Origin: Coniferiporia sulphurascens
Taxonomy: Eukaryota > Basidiomycota > Agaricomycetes > Hymenochaetales > Hymenochaetaceae
Assembly (NCBI GenBank): GCA_002794785.1
Contig: NBBA01000023.1
Span: forward strand, 124,001 to 188,000
Direction: 5' to 3'
DNA: 64,000 nucleotides
The position numbers and the translations under genes are program-made. Positions 22,409-33,200 of this stretch are shown here, piece by piece (within the stretch, counting starts at the first letter, position 1; each line of letters begins with the position of its first letter). The notes under the pieces were generated by a model. That model searched no databases, was not told the origin of the DNA, and saw nothing but the letters and a program-made list of their open reading frames with translations.

Positions 22409-22759
22409 TTTTTTATTTTTTATTTTTTAATTATTCCTGCAGTATTACATAATTACAAGCTGCCCCCCCAAAGGGGGGGCCCTAACTACATAACAACAGA
22501 GGCACCTGTCATCACACAATGCACAAAACTGGGCAGGGACCCTGCTCCCTGAAGGGTGCCAAGGTGGGAAGGGCCCCTATTAGTAGGTGGGAATGAGAAG
22601 GAGGGAGGAATACATATCACTACTGCCGAGCCAAATAGACAATATCAGGCAAAATGGGGGTAGCTTAGAATAGGAAAGGGTGGGCGAGAGCACTGGCTGG
22701 GACATGCGGGGGGGAGTCCGAAGGGCAGGCACTAGTCAGAGGAAAAGGGGGGAAGCGCA

Positions 22760-23116
22760 CCTGAGAGCTCCAAGAGAGCCAGGTCCAGGTCCTGGGTATG
22801 GGGTCCAAGCATATGACTCATGTAATCCCAGAGGAGGTCCAAGTCCATATCTTTGTCGGTTGGGTGTCCCTCCAGTCCATCACAGCGAAAGCCAGGCGGA
22901 TAGTGGTGGAGGTGTGGTCGGTTAGGCAGTTAAGTTGCCCTGTCAGCTTTAGCCAGCGGCGCAGAACCTGGAGACGGTTTTCATCAGCCCACTCGGTGTG
23001 GTGGGTCAGAAGTGGGTCGCAGGGGGGCCAGACCTTGTGGATCCATGGTTGGAATGTGTGACAGCCACCCAATATGTGGGCGGTCGACTGGGCCGGCCAA
23101 GGGGGGTGGTTGTGCC
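22760..23116 (-). pseudogene. RNase H C-terminal end (H)
   Basis: Reading leftward: GGCHTFQPWIHKVWPP, THHTEWADENRLQVLRRWLKLTG and the C-terminus to the 3' UTR. The zinc motif is cut at 23116 by the start of X. The upstream part of RNase H up to the RT border at 28241 is missing. Confidence 0.82.
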
Positions 23117-23125
23117 GGAGGAGTC

Positions 23126-24454
23126 ATGATTGGAGACATCTCCGTCATGCAGTGGAACGCCACCCACTCACTCATGGCGATAAATTCCCTGATCCCACTT
23201 CTTGCTGACACCCCTTCCCCACTGCACCTAATTCTTATCCAGGAACCTCCCTGGTACCAAATTGGCCTGCAACCATCCCTCACTGACCCCACTGGCACAC
23301 CAGTGTTCAATGTCCCCAACATCCCAGGCTACACACCGGTCCTACCCCCTGACTCCTGGCTGTGGGTAGTCACATATGTGGCATGCACCCTCCCCCCAAC
23401 TTCATGGTCCATTCTCGGAACCGCCTCTCACAGCACCGACATCCTAACCATGGAAATCCGATCCTCCCTCACAATCCGGGTGTGTAATTACTATGGCATG
23501 TCACCCCCAGACCAAGCAGGGGCCCCCCCACAGTACCCAGGTGAGTCATTCCTTTTCTCGCTCCCCTCGGCACTAGCCACCACCCTCCTTGTTGCAGGCG
23601 ACTTCAACCGTTGTCACCCCACATGGTCCGAACTCTCCACCTCATGGCCAGAGGAATTGAGGGCACAACCCCTTGATGACTTTTTCCATGGGCATGGCCT
23701 AGCACCTGCCCATTTACCTGACTCTGACTCAAGGCCCAATGGCAACTGCCTGAGGTGCCCCATAGACATGATCTGGGCCCCCCCCCTCCATTAACCCTGA
23801 TGCCATCTTGGACTCGGCCACCTCCGACCTTTCTCCACTGTCAGATCACACAATTCTGTGCTGGTCTATTCCTTTTCGGCCCCCACCTCCGGTCCTCAAG
23901 ACCCGCCGACTCCTACCAGCCAACAAGGAGGAGTGGACTGACATCACTTTCCCCTTACTAGACCTTGCCTTCGACCTCCCGGTCCATGACACCCTCACCC
24001 TGGACAACAAAGCCGACACTGTGGTATCAGCCATGGTGGCGGCCCTCGAGCCATTCACCCGCCTCTCGAAACTGTCGAAAACGGAGGTCCCTTGGTGGAC
24101 ATCAATGTGCAAAACCCTGCTGACTGCCATTTCGACAGCTACAACCCCCCTCCAACATGCATCAGTGCACCACACCTTCAAACACGGAGTGCGCACAGCC
24201 AAGCGGCAGTTCTATGCCTTCAGGGGGGCAGCTTGTAATTATGTAATACTGCAGGAATAATTAAATTAAATTAAATTAAAAAAAGGCAGTTCTACGCTGA
24301 TCAGGCGGCCGAAGCGGACACCTCCAACATATGGACCTGGGCCAAACATGGTCTTGGCACCTGCCCCACACCTATCCCATCCCTTAAGCGGTGGGACAGC
24401 ACCTTCACCCAGTCAGATGATGAGAAAGGTGGGCTATTCCACAAAACTTTCTTC
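23126..24454 (+). pseudogene. APE-type endonuclease and linker of ORF2 (X)
   Basis: Starts with ATG at 23126-23128, overlapping the ORF1 stop (ATGA 23126-23129). The endonuclease motifs are all readable: MQWNATHS, IQEPPWYQ, YYGMSPPD, AGDFNRCHP, IDMIW, SDHTILCW. The frame shifts at a run of nine C (23778-23786) right after the IDMIW motif; the endonuclease frame then stops at 23792-23794. The linker continues in another frame from 23808 with VPWWTSMCKTLLTA. H carries the same C9 run and the same shift. The linker is then interrupted by the 67-bp insertion. Confidence 0.87.
24218..24284 (+). mobile_element. 67-bp LINE micro-insertion
   Basis: Holds only the last bases of a LINE: the 3' arm of the hairpin (CAGGGGGGCAGC), the conserved TAATACTGCAGGAATAA and a (TTAAA)n tail. 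It is flanked by the TSD GGCAGTTCTA(T/C)GC at 24205-24217 and 24285-24297. This is an extreme 5' truncation; target-primed reverse transcription stopped after copying about 45 bases of body. Confidence 0.92.
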
Positions 24455-25901
24455 ATGCCTCCCCCCCCCCTGCAAGTGGACCCAAACCCGCCACCACCAC
24501 CCCAACCAGCTGCACCACCGATACTCCTCACCAAGCTTATGGGGGCACTGGCCGACACCTCCAACTTGTTGGCTCCAGGCCTCTCGGGAATAAGCTATTG
24601 CCCCCTGAAATGGGTGGTGGACGCCTACCCTGACAAGATTCTAATGCTTTTCAATGACTGCCTCCACATGGGGCACCACCCCAAGCACTGGTGGGCGGCA
24701 AAAGTGGTTATGCTCCAGAAGCCAAACAACAAGGACCCGTTTTCACCATGTTCATACCGGCCCATCACCCTTGAGGAGACCTTAGGGAAACTGCTCGAAA
24801 AAATAATAGCTAACCGGCTCCAGTTCCTTGCTAACAAGCAGGACTGGCTGCCACCTAACCAATATGGGGGGTGTCAAGGACATTCAGTCTACGATGCTGC
24901 CCAACACCTTTTACAGATAGTGGAGAATGCCCATGTGAAGGGCCTTGTGTGCTCGGTCTTAGTGGTCGACATCCAGGGTTTTTTCGACTCGGTACACCCC
25001 CGCCTCCTCCACTGGCAATTGCTGGAGCTCCAGTGCCCACCCGACATGGTGGACTGGTGCCTCTCCTTCATGACGGACAGGCAGGTAGCAGTCACCTTCG
25101 ATGGCACCACCCTCCCAACCACCCCCAAACCCAACTTCGGCACCCCCCAAGGATTGCCTGTCTCCCCCATCCTGTCAACAATCTTTGCAGGCATGGTCCT
25201 CTGGCGCTTTCACCAAGCCGGCACCACAGTGCTCGCATACATTGATGACCACCTACTAATATGTGTCGGCCCCTCAGTAGCATCCAACTGCCACTGCCTG
25301 GCCGACACATATCACCAACTCGACGGCCTCTTCAGCAACATCAGTCTCAACATCAAAGCCACCAAAACAGAGGCACTCCACTTTCACCCACCTTGGCGCA
25401 GAGTCGGCTATCATGGCTGGGACACTGCCAGGATCCAAATCGACCCCAACACCCTCATCCGACCCTCCCATCCACTGTGGTGGCTTGGGATCTGGTGGGA
25501 CCCAGGCCTGACCTTTAAGCCCCACGTCGAAACAAATGCGTTCCAAGGGACTCTCCACCCTCGCCGCCCTCTGCATCCTCAGCAACACCAAACGCAGAGT
25601 ATCAGCCCTCCTCTTCTGGCGACTATACACCAGCTGCGTCTGCTCCGTCCTAGCATGGGGTGCCCCAGTCTGGTACCACAGCCACTGCCAAAAAACCTGA
25701 TCAACTGACTCCAATCTGTGCAAAACATGGCCTGTCAGTGGATCCTGGGCGTCTACAAAGGTGCCTCCCCTTTCTCTACTAATTTTCTATGCTCAGTCCC
25801 TCCCCTCTCTTTTTACTTCGAATATTTAAAAACATCCCATTCCCTGCACCTATGGTGCACCCCCCACTCTATTGGCTGCAAATGCTTTCACAATGTAACT
25901 A
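24455..25901 (+). pseudogene. Reverse transcriptase domain of ORF2 (X)
   Basis: 418-codon open stretch with a complete RT core: NNKDPFSPCSYRPITLEET, WLPPNQYGGCQGHSVYDA, VVDIQGFFDSVHP, FGTPQGLPVSPILS and an intact YIDDH box. A one-base insertion near 25535 (GTCGAAACAAATGCG against GTCGAGCGAATGCG in relatives) shifts the thumb region. In the restored phase a TGA stands near 25708 at an Arg codon. The C-terminal block WILGVYKGASPFSTNFLC follows, and the MITE cuts the sequence at 25901. Confidence 0.88.
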
Positions 25902-26617
25902 CAGTCAATCACCAGCTAATGGGACAATGCCGGTCACTGAGACACTCAGCTAGAATATGCCGTATCCACTCAAATTTCCCCATTGTTTTTGCATTTTGCA
26001 GCTAGAAACATGCCTTTGATTCAAACTAAAGTAGTTCAGGACTTTTAAACAAAAATCCAGCAAGGAAATGTGAAATTACTTATAAAAAGTTCAAAATGAA
26101 AATTTGCCAATAAAGGGTCACAGAAAACAGCACATATAATGCTGCATATAAGTGGTGAATTTTTTGTGTGTCTAAATATACTGAGTCTGAGCTTCATCCT
26201 CCAACAATAATCATTGCAATTGATGAGGAAATGGTGGAGAAAGTTGCAAAAAAGAGGTCTGTGCGACCTCCTTGTCACAATTGTAGATCAATTTCCCTGT
26301 TATGGAAAGTATTTCCATTTGTCTACTCCTTCCTTTTTTGGCCTTTGCATGTAGTCAAAATAATTAATTATACCATATCGGGCTCTAGCATACCGTGGGA
26401 AAGACTTGTGCCAAAGATCGGTGAAGGCCTAATTTTGCCAGATTTCTCTATTCTACTATAGCTCACTCAATTTTGCTCGGATTCCTCTCAAAATTTGTAT
26501 ATAAATAGTGAGCTTCTTTCTTAACACAAATATATTTTTTGTTTTAGGATGTTGAGTAATGGACTTCAGAAATAAACTTAACAAGCTCCAGTGTTCCATT
26601 AGCTGGTGATTTACTGT
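25902..26617. mobile_element. 716-bp TA-flanked MITE (Tc1/mariner superfamily type)
   Basis: Terminal inverted repeats of 21 bp, CAGT(C/A)AATCACCAGCTAATGG, with one mismatch. It is inserted in LINE X with a TA duplication (25900-25901 and 26618-26619), as shown by the intact target GTAACTAATAGACC in other LINE copies. It is AT-rich compared with its surroundings. Small frames (about 26045-26461) show no transposase motif, so it is nonautonomous. Assignment to the Tc1/mariner/pogo group rests on the TA target and short repeats only. Confidence 0.85.
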
Positions 26618-27925
26618 AATAGACCTTTTTCCCTTTCTCTGCAGGTCCAAGTCCCTTGGGTACAACCAGTCCCTGCATACACACACCCCCCTTGGATGGA
26701 TCCCCTGGCCTTTACAGGTGGACGGGTCACCTTCACCCTCCCCTCCCTCCCGGTCACAGGCGACATGCATGAAGAGTTCATTCATGCCGCATTAGACCTC
26801 AGCACCACCCCCCACCTCCAGGTCTTCACTGATGGCTCTCGCATCAGAACAGCCTTGGGATCCGCCATCTGTGCTATGCTTGGTCTAACCAAACTGCGGT
26901 CTCGCCGACTTGCCTCCCCCACCTGCACCACAGCCACGGACATGGAAATCTTCTTGCTCGCCACTGCCCCTGGCTGGGCCACACACCGCCTCCGCACCCA
27001 CCTGCTGGTTGCATTGGACCTGTTCTTTTTGTCCGATTTGCTGACGGCACTCAACCTTTTCCGCAGCTGGGCTGCCGTGCCTGGCACCCACCTCCTCCAC
27101 CTCTGGAAGGCGGGGGTCGAGATGCTTCTGGACTCGCATCCAGGCCTCACCATCCATTTTGTGTGGTGCCCAGGGCACTCAGACATCCCTGGAAATGAAT
27201 GGGCTGACGACAAAGCGAAACTTGCCATGGAGCTCCCCCCCTCACAACTTGTGCCCTCCATCTCCGCCCTCAAGGAAGTAGCCACCAAGACCCTGGTCGA
27301 ACAGTGGACACTATCACTGGCCCGCCCTCTCGCATCCACCACCAACAAATACTTGGCCGTGCACGGCATCCCCTCCCATCGCCTGCAGAAGCTGCTCATC
27401 CATTCCACAGACCACCCTCGCCACCACCTCTCTGCAGTAGCACAAGTCCTCTGTCATGCCGGTCCCTATGGGGGCTACTGGCTGAGCTTCGACTCAGCCT
27501 ACCGACGGAGGCATGGCCTGATCTCCCACTGCAGGTGGCATAACCACCCACCATAGCCAGTGCAGATGACCACCCACATCTTAGGAGGGTGTACCACATT
27601 CCAACCCTGGATTCAGTGCATCTGGCCAGCCAAAATCCCCCTCCTGGTCCACCACTCAGAGTGGGCTGAGGAAAACTGTATCTCGGTTCTGCACCGTTGG
27701 CTTAGGCTGACAGGGCACCTGAACCGCCTCTCAGACAGAACTGCAGGCACCATCCACCTGGCTTTCGCCATGATGGAACTAGATGGCCACCCTACTGACG
27801 AGGATATGGACCTGGACCTCCTATGGGACTACATGTGTTGTATGCTCGGACCCCATACCCAGGACTCAGACCCGGCTCTCTTGGAGCTCTCAGGTACGCT
27901 CCCACCCTTCCTCTCTGATCTGTGA
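26618..27925 (+). pseudogene. RNase H domain of ORF2 (X)
   Basis: Open from the linker HPPWMDPLAFTGGRV through TDGSRIR, the MEIFLLAT Glu, FFLSDLLTALNLF and CPGHSDIPGNEWAD, so all catalytic positions are present. A TAG at 27554-27556 replaces the Trp of the HPPWP motif (TGG to TAG). The same frame continues to the C-terminus LLELSGTLPPF and the stop at 27923. Confidence 0.88.
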
Positions 27926-28240
27926 CCGCCTTTCGGACTCCTAATCATACATCCTGGCCAGTGCTCTCACCCTCCCTTTCTCCATTCTAAACTACCCCCT
28001 TTGCCTGCCCTCATCTGCTTGGTATAGTCGTAGTGATATGTACTCCTCCCTCATCTTTGATTGTGTACTAATAGGGGCCCTTTACACCTTGGCACCCCTC
28101 AGGGAGCAGGGCCCCTGCCCAGTTTTGTGTGTTGCATGATGACGGGTGCCTCCATTGTTATGTAGTTAGGGCCCCCCCTTCAGGGGGGCAGCTTGTAATT
28201 ATGTAATACTGCAGGAATAATAATTAAAAATTAAAAAAAA

Positions 28241-29092
28241 GAAGATCCATCCAGGGGGGATGCATGTATGCAGGGACCGGTTGTACCCAGGGGACTCGGA
28301 CCTGCAGAGAAAGGGAAAAAGGTCTATTAGTTGCAGTGTGGAAGTGTTTGCGGCCAATAGAGTGGGGGGTGCACCATAGGTGCAGGGAATGGGACTTTTT
28401 TAAATATTCAAAGTAAAAAGAGAGGGGAGGGACTTTTTATTATTTTTATTATTATTATTATTCCTGCAGTATTACGTAATTACAAGCTGCCCCCCCATAG
28501 GGGGGGCCCTAACTACATAACAACGGAGGCACCCGTCATCATGCAACACACAAAACTGGGTGGGGGTCCTGCTCCCCGAAGGGTGCCAAGGTGGGAAGGG
28601 CCCCTATTAGTAGGTGGGGACGTGAAAGAGGGAGGAATACATATCACTACTGCCAAGCCAAATGGACGATATCAGGCAAAAAGGGGGTAGCTTAGAATAG
28701 GAAAGGGTGGGCGAGAGCACCGGCTGGGACATGCAAGGGGGAGTCCAAAGGGCAGGCACTAGTCAGAGGAAAAGGGGGGAAGGAGAGGGGAGGGACTGAG
28801 CATAGAAAGTTAGTGGAGAAAGGGGAGGCGCCTTTGTAGACACCTAGGATCCACTGGCAGGCCGTGTTTTGCACAGACTGGAGATGGTTGATCAGGGTTT
28901 TTTGGCAGCGGCCATGATACCATACTGGGGCGCCCCATGCTAGGATGGAGCGGACGCAGCTGGTGTATAGTCGCTGGAGGAGGAGGGCCGATACTCTACA
29001 TTCAGTGTTGCCTAGGATGCAGAGGGCAGTGAGGGTGGAGAGTCCCTTGGAACGCATTCATTCGATGTGGGGCTTGAAGGTCAGGCCTGGAT
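28241..29092 (-). pseudogene. RT C-terminus and start of RNase H linker (H)
   Basis: Reading leftward: MRSKGLSTLTALCILGNTE, YTSCVRSILAWGAPVWYHG, WILGVYKGASPFSTNFLC and the border to the RNase H linker (HPPWMDLL-like) at 28241. Insertion Y (28435-28782) splits it with a 15-bp duplication. Insertion L cuts it at 29092; the RT continues at 42575. Confidence 0.85.
28435..28782 (-). mobile_element. Short LINE Y (3' UTR only)
   Basis: 348 bp made of a T-rich end, hairpin, 3' UTR and a few coding bases, with the TSD GAGAGGGGAGGGACT at 28420-28434 and 28783-28797. Typical strong 5' truncation. Confidence 0.9.
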
Positions 29093-29340
29093 TCTTTTTT
29101 TTTTTTTTTTTTTTTAATTATTCCTGCAGTATTACATAATTACAAGCTGCCCCCCCCAAAGGGGGGGCCCTAACTACATAACAACAGAGGTGCCCATCAT
29201 TGTGCAACACACAAAACTGGGCAGGGGCCCTGCTCCCTGAGGGGTGCCAAGGTGTAAAGGGCCCCTATTAGTACCAGGCAAAAGAAGAGGGAGGAATACA
29301 TATCACTACGACTCTACCAAGAGGATGAATGCAGGCAAAG

Positions 29341-29661
29341 CACCTCAGGCTACCCTTTTACAGACCCCTCTTAGGTGAAACTCTCCCTATGTATAGTTTG
29401 GCCTAAGAGGCCAACTTTTCTGTATGTGCTACACACAAGTGTGTGGGCACAGGGAGTCTGGGCACACACAGAGCACAGCCGCTTTCCTTCCAAATTGGGG
29501 CAAATGTGTGGGCACACTCAGTGCATGTGTGCACACATAAATGGTAACTTGTCACTGACTGTCTGGGGGCCTTTCTGTGTGTACACACAGCTGGGTATCC
29601 CCCCTGTTTTTCCTGCTTTACTGACTTAAATCTATACATTGATGAATCCCCAACAGCAACC
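29341..29661 (+). repeat. Left terminal inverted repeat of D
   Basis: Begins CACCTCAGGCTACCC and ends CCCCAACAGCAACC. It contains several short palindromes: TTGGCCTAAGAGGCCAA, ATGTGTGCACACAT and CTGTGTGTACACACAG, plus a CACACAAGTGTGTG motif. Such dense palindromes resemble subterminal transposase-binding arrays, which is only a suggestion. Confidence 0.92.
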
Positions 29662-30142
29662 CTTAGGTGCTTCCAGCTTGTCTCCACAGCTGAGTTGTAT
29701 TATCACAACACTATCCACAGCACTACCCTTGCTGTCACCCTGGCCACCCCATGCCTTGGCCCTTCTATTCCCCCTGTACTTCACCTCTGCTAGCAACATA
29801 TATTTTCCAACAATCAAACAAACCCCCAGATACAGTAGAATGCACCACTGATCCCACAGCTCAGTGACTATCCACACAATCTGCTTCATTAGCATCCACT
29901 GGGGCTGCATCCAAGTTTTGAATGGGAAATAAATCCAATATCAGGGAACTACCTATGAAGAGCATAAGGACATACCCTGGGCTGGGGCAGGTAGTTATGG
30001 TTTTTAAGGGACATCACTAGGTGTGTCCAAATTCATTTGTTTAATGATACACTAGTACCACTGGTACATTAACCCAGTTCACATAGTCCTTGCAACTCAC
30101 ATAGAGTAGTATACAGTGTACACACTAGTCTATGGCACTGCA
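29662..30142. other. Unassigned interior of D
   Basis: 481 bp, moderately AT-rich, with no convincing reading frame, repeat end or known motif. It is neither LINE nor LTR sequence of this window. Confidence 0.6.
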
Positions 30143-30197
30143 TGTAAGTAAATTGATGTACATTGTGATTGCCAGATCGATGGATTAACAGATCGAC

Positions 30198-30800
30198 ATG
30201 GAGAGACCCATAAAAGTAATTGACACCAGGAACTTATGTCAGCAATGCAAGGATACCAACCTAGTTAGTTGGAAAGTATTTAACATGGCATGTGCCATGA
30301 TAGGAGCAAATGCAGGATATGACAACTGTCAAATTATATTCAATCATACTACTAGAGAACAACAAGTAATGGAAAGGCAAGAAGTAGTTATTGAACATAG
30401 AGCAACTATGTTCTCATATCAATTAAATAGGTATGTGATAAGTACCTTTGTCAGAACCAAGATATATAATCAGCCACATGACAACTTATGTTATCAACAG
30501 GTGGTGATTACATCAACTGACTCTACAGAGGCAGCAAACCAAATAGTTCATAATGTAAATAAACAACTACAAGAACAAATGTTTGCATACATGAACAACT
30601 TCATAGCCAAAGGACATACAACAGTAGATCAAAAGGAACCCACTAGACAGGAGTTAATTCTGATAGATAAGGAGACCATAATATGCTGGTTCAATGATTA
30701 ACCTTTGTATCAAGTCACACCAGGATACAATAGAACTACCAATCTACAATGTGTAGGGCCTGAAGAGCTCTTTATGCTAATTGACAATAGGACACCACCC
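30198..30800 (+). pseudogene. LTR-encoded ORF, copy 1, truncated by stop
   Basis: ATG at 30198 opens 167 codons that match the ORF at 46549-47199 along their length, with roughly 70% of residues the same by eye. Kept blocks: LCQQCKD (CX2C), ACAMIGANAGYDNCQI, HTTREQQV, IEHRATMFSYQLNRY, TKIYNQPH, FIAKGHTTVDQKEP. A TAA at 30699-30701 replaces a Glu codon of the other copy (GAA to TAA), and similarity goes on beyond it (PGYNR, GPEELFM). I do not recognise the family. Confidence 0.8.
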
Positions 30801-31312
30801 ACAGGGGGAACAATGGAAATGTGATTATGCATAGGTAGAACATCTCAGTCATCTCAAATAGTAAATTTCAAATAAGAAGAAGAGAGCGGTGGAAAGCCAC
30901 AAAGAAGCACCAGATATTATTAAGTGGGTGTGTGATAAATTAATAAGTGCTGAGCCACAACAAGATTAAATTTAAGTGTTCAGCTATAATGATAACCAAT
31001 GTGAGCTAAGGCAATCAATTGGAGACATAATTGATGGAAGCCAAGAATAACATATTGTACAGGAGATCCAATTAGGAAACTAGGAGAAGCATCTAGGTAT
31101 AGATAGTATCCAAGACTGGTTACCTTAGGTATTTTACTGTATGACTCAGTGGAGACTAGGGGAAGGTTCTAGCAAAGGTAAAGATAGCACAGTAAGGCTG
31201 TAGAATGGACTGGAAGGGGATTACTGACTCATAGGACTCTAAGAATAGTAAATAGCATGTACAGGATTGTACTGGAATGTTCTTATGACTTAGAAATCCA
31301 CAATAGTATGTA

Positions 31313-32649
31313 CTCATGCCTCCCATAAGTGACCAGACACTGTGAGATTTTGCCCTGAACCTTGTTGTGCTTTTTTAAACAAAGTGGCTTGTGACACAAA
31401 TAATCATAATGAAAATGGCATGAAAAAACAGTACAGAGCAGGGTAGAAGCATGGCTGTCTTTGCATAACAAAATTATGAAATTTAAAAATGTGTGTGACC
31501 TCCTTTTGCCACCAAAACAGCCTTAACCCGATCAACCATCCACCTGGCATGTTTATTAATGTCTTCGATTGTGATGGTGTCCCAAGCCTCAATTACAGCT
31601 GCCTTAAGCTCATGTAGGGTACTTGGGTGATTAGGACAACATCTTATCAACTCCTTGAGAATGTGCCAGACAGGCTCAATAGGATTCAGGTCAGGCAAGG
31701 ATGCTGGATGAGGGAAGAGAGGAATGTCTGAATCTGAAAACCATTTCTTTACTATTTTTGCCTGATGGCAGGGCGCTCCATCCGGTTGAAAGAAGATATA
31801 ACCCCTATCCATTAGTAGACCTTCAATATGCTCCTGGAGAACCCCATCAAGCACCTGCTCTCGATAGCAGGCTGCAGTCATACCTCCACCCTTCCCACCT
31901 GGATAATCAAGTACAACTAATGGGCCTTTGTGATTTAGTGAGATGCACACCCACACCATGACATGGACAGGGGACTGTGGGAATGAAGGAACTGTGCACT
32001 CATCCAGGTACACTTCTTTTGATGAATGTGAGATATATACAATGCCAGCATTGTCACTGAGAGAAATGTAGCACTCATCTGAAAACAATACTTGTCCAAA
32101 TTCCCTTCTGTCCCAATCATCTAGCTCTCTTGCCCACTCCATCCATGCATCCTTTAGTCTCTGTGTAAGGTACGGAACCTTCCTTGCCTTCCTATGGTGA
32201 ATGCCTACAGCTGAAAGCTGCTTGCAGACCATGTTCAAGCTGATATGCAACCCCCAACATTGCCAAGGGCCGCAAATGGCATATGCCGATTTTTTTTGCT
32301 GTGGGAGATGAGGGAATGCTTACCTCGGACTGAAAGCTTTGTTGGATGCCCAGGACAAGTTAAATTTGTGACTGAGCCCATCTCCAGATACTTTCTGTTG
32401 AGGTCAGCACATGTTGACAATGTGGCACTGTGAAGAGCTGCTGCCGCATGGACAGATAAACCAGCCCGGATGGATCCAACAATGTGGCTTTTTCATGCAA
32501 CATCATGCTCAGCTCCTGAAGTCTTCCCAGCCATAAAAAGTCCAGCCTAAGACATGAAAACCTTGAAGTAGGAGCACACAGAAAAAATTTGACACAACAT
32601 GGCACAACATGACTTGTCATGGTGACCAGTCACTTATGGGAGGCACAAG
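31313..32649 (-). mobile_element. Tc1-type DNA transposon
   Basis: 1337-bp element with TA duplicates at 31311-31312 and 32650-32651. Its short inverted repeats read CT(C/T)(A/G)TGCCTCCCATAAGTGAC. It is inserted in ORF-LTR copy 1, whose uninterrupted counterpart is at 47590-47640. One transposase gene fills it on the minus strand. Confidence 0.92.
31483..32620 (-). pseudogene. Tc1/mariner transposase, DD34E type, frameshifted
   Basis: The catalytic half (31483-32250) is open: VLFSDECYIS gives the first Asp, FQPDGAPCHQAK the second, and LPDLNPIEPVW the Glu, with 34 residues between the last two, so DD34E. It would cut and paste the element at TA sites. The N-terminal DNA-binding half (about 32250-32620) is spread over two other frames (LSMMLHEKATLLDPSG; NLTCPGHPTKLSVRGKHS). 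One shift lies at a run of eight A near 32286. The copy is therefore probably inactive. Confidence 0.88.
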
Positions 32650-32879
32650 TAGTGGTACATACCAGAATGTAGTAAATAGACTACAACATGTAGGGTATAG
32701 AAGCCCAAGTAAAACTGCAGTAAATGGCAGTTTAATTCATTTTTCTTGTCTCTTACCACCATCATCAGCTCTGACACTCTAGCAAGTTGAAGGGTATCAA
32801 GCCTGCCCTGAACTAACTAGTATTTGTGTAAATCTGTTATCACTTGTTTCTAACCCTTAATCAGGGAGTGAATCTAACA

Positions 32880-33200
32880 GGTTGCTGTTGGGGATTCATC
32901 AATGTATAGATTTAAGCCAGTAAAGCAGGAAAAACAGGGGGGATACCCAGCTGTGTGTACACACAGAAAGGCCCCCAGACAGTCAGTGACAAGTTACCAT
33001 TTATGTGTGCACACATGCACTGAGTGTGCCCACACATTTGCCCCAATTTGGAAGGAAAGCGGCTGTGCTCTGTGTGTGCCCAGACTCCCTGTGCCCACAC
33101 ACTTGTGTGTAGCACATACAGAAAAGTTGGCCTCTTAGGCCAAACTATACATAGGGAGAGTTTCACCTAAGAGGGGTCTGTAAAAGGGTAGCCTGAGGTG
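32880..33200 (-). repeat. Right terminal inverted repeat of D
   Basis: Inverted match to 29341-29661 over 321 bp with one visible difference (GGCTTAAATC against GACTTAAATC). The same palindromes are present. It ends CCTGAGGTG at 33200, next to the 3' UTR of L. Confidence 0.92.

Larger units (their letters stand above)
23117..28240 (+). mobile_element. LINE X (subfamily D), nearly complete ORF2
   Basis: Starts in the last codons of ORF1 (GAGGAGTCATGA at 23119-23130) and contains endonuclease, RT, RNase H, 3' UTR, hairpin and tail to 28240. It is interrupted by a 67-bp LINE scrap (24218-24284) and a 716-bp MITE (25902-26617), both with target duplications. No TSD joins 23116 and 28241. About 1 kb of the host H is missing there, so insertion came with, or was followed by, a target deletion. 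Confidence 0.85.
30143..32879 (+). mobile_element. ORF-bearing LTR, copy 1, split by Tc1
   Basis: Homologous along its length to 46493-47839, which has clear LTR ends and a 5-bp TSD. Here the ends read TGTAAGTAAATTG...GAATCTAACA. Without the Tc1 element and its TA duplicate it is about 1.4 kb. A degenerate TATA box (GGTATAGAAGCCC) lies near 32694. No TSD is present, and its right end touches the inner border of the right repeat of D exactly (32879/32880). Confidence 0.8.
29341..33200. mobile_element. Composite element D with 321-bp terminal inverted repeats
   Basis: 3860-bp element inserted in the 3' UTR of L. The arms at 29341-29661 and 32880-33200 are inverted and differ at one position that I can see. 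Between them lie 481 bp of unrecognised sequence and an ORF-bearing LTR split by a Tc1 element. The possible TSD GGCAAAG / GGAAAAG is imperfect, and the intact target in other LINE copies (AGGCAAAAGGGGGTAGC) fits an insertion here. No transposase for the long repeats is present, so the superfamily is unknown. Confidence 0.8.

Noticed and set aside
22409..22440. T-runs and (TTA)n tracts as terminators or promoters
   Set aside because: They are LINE tails on the opposite strand, each followed by the 3' hairpin and 3' UTR.
26045..26461. Possible transposase frames in the 716-bp MITE
   Set aside because: The frames are short and AT-driven and show no DDE or helix-turn-helix motif.
30138..32884. 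A TSD for ORF-LTR copy 1
   Set aside because: CTGCA on the left and GGTTG on the right do not match; the left end may have been rearranged within D.
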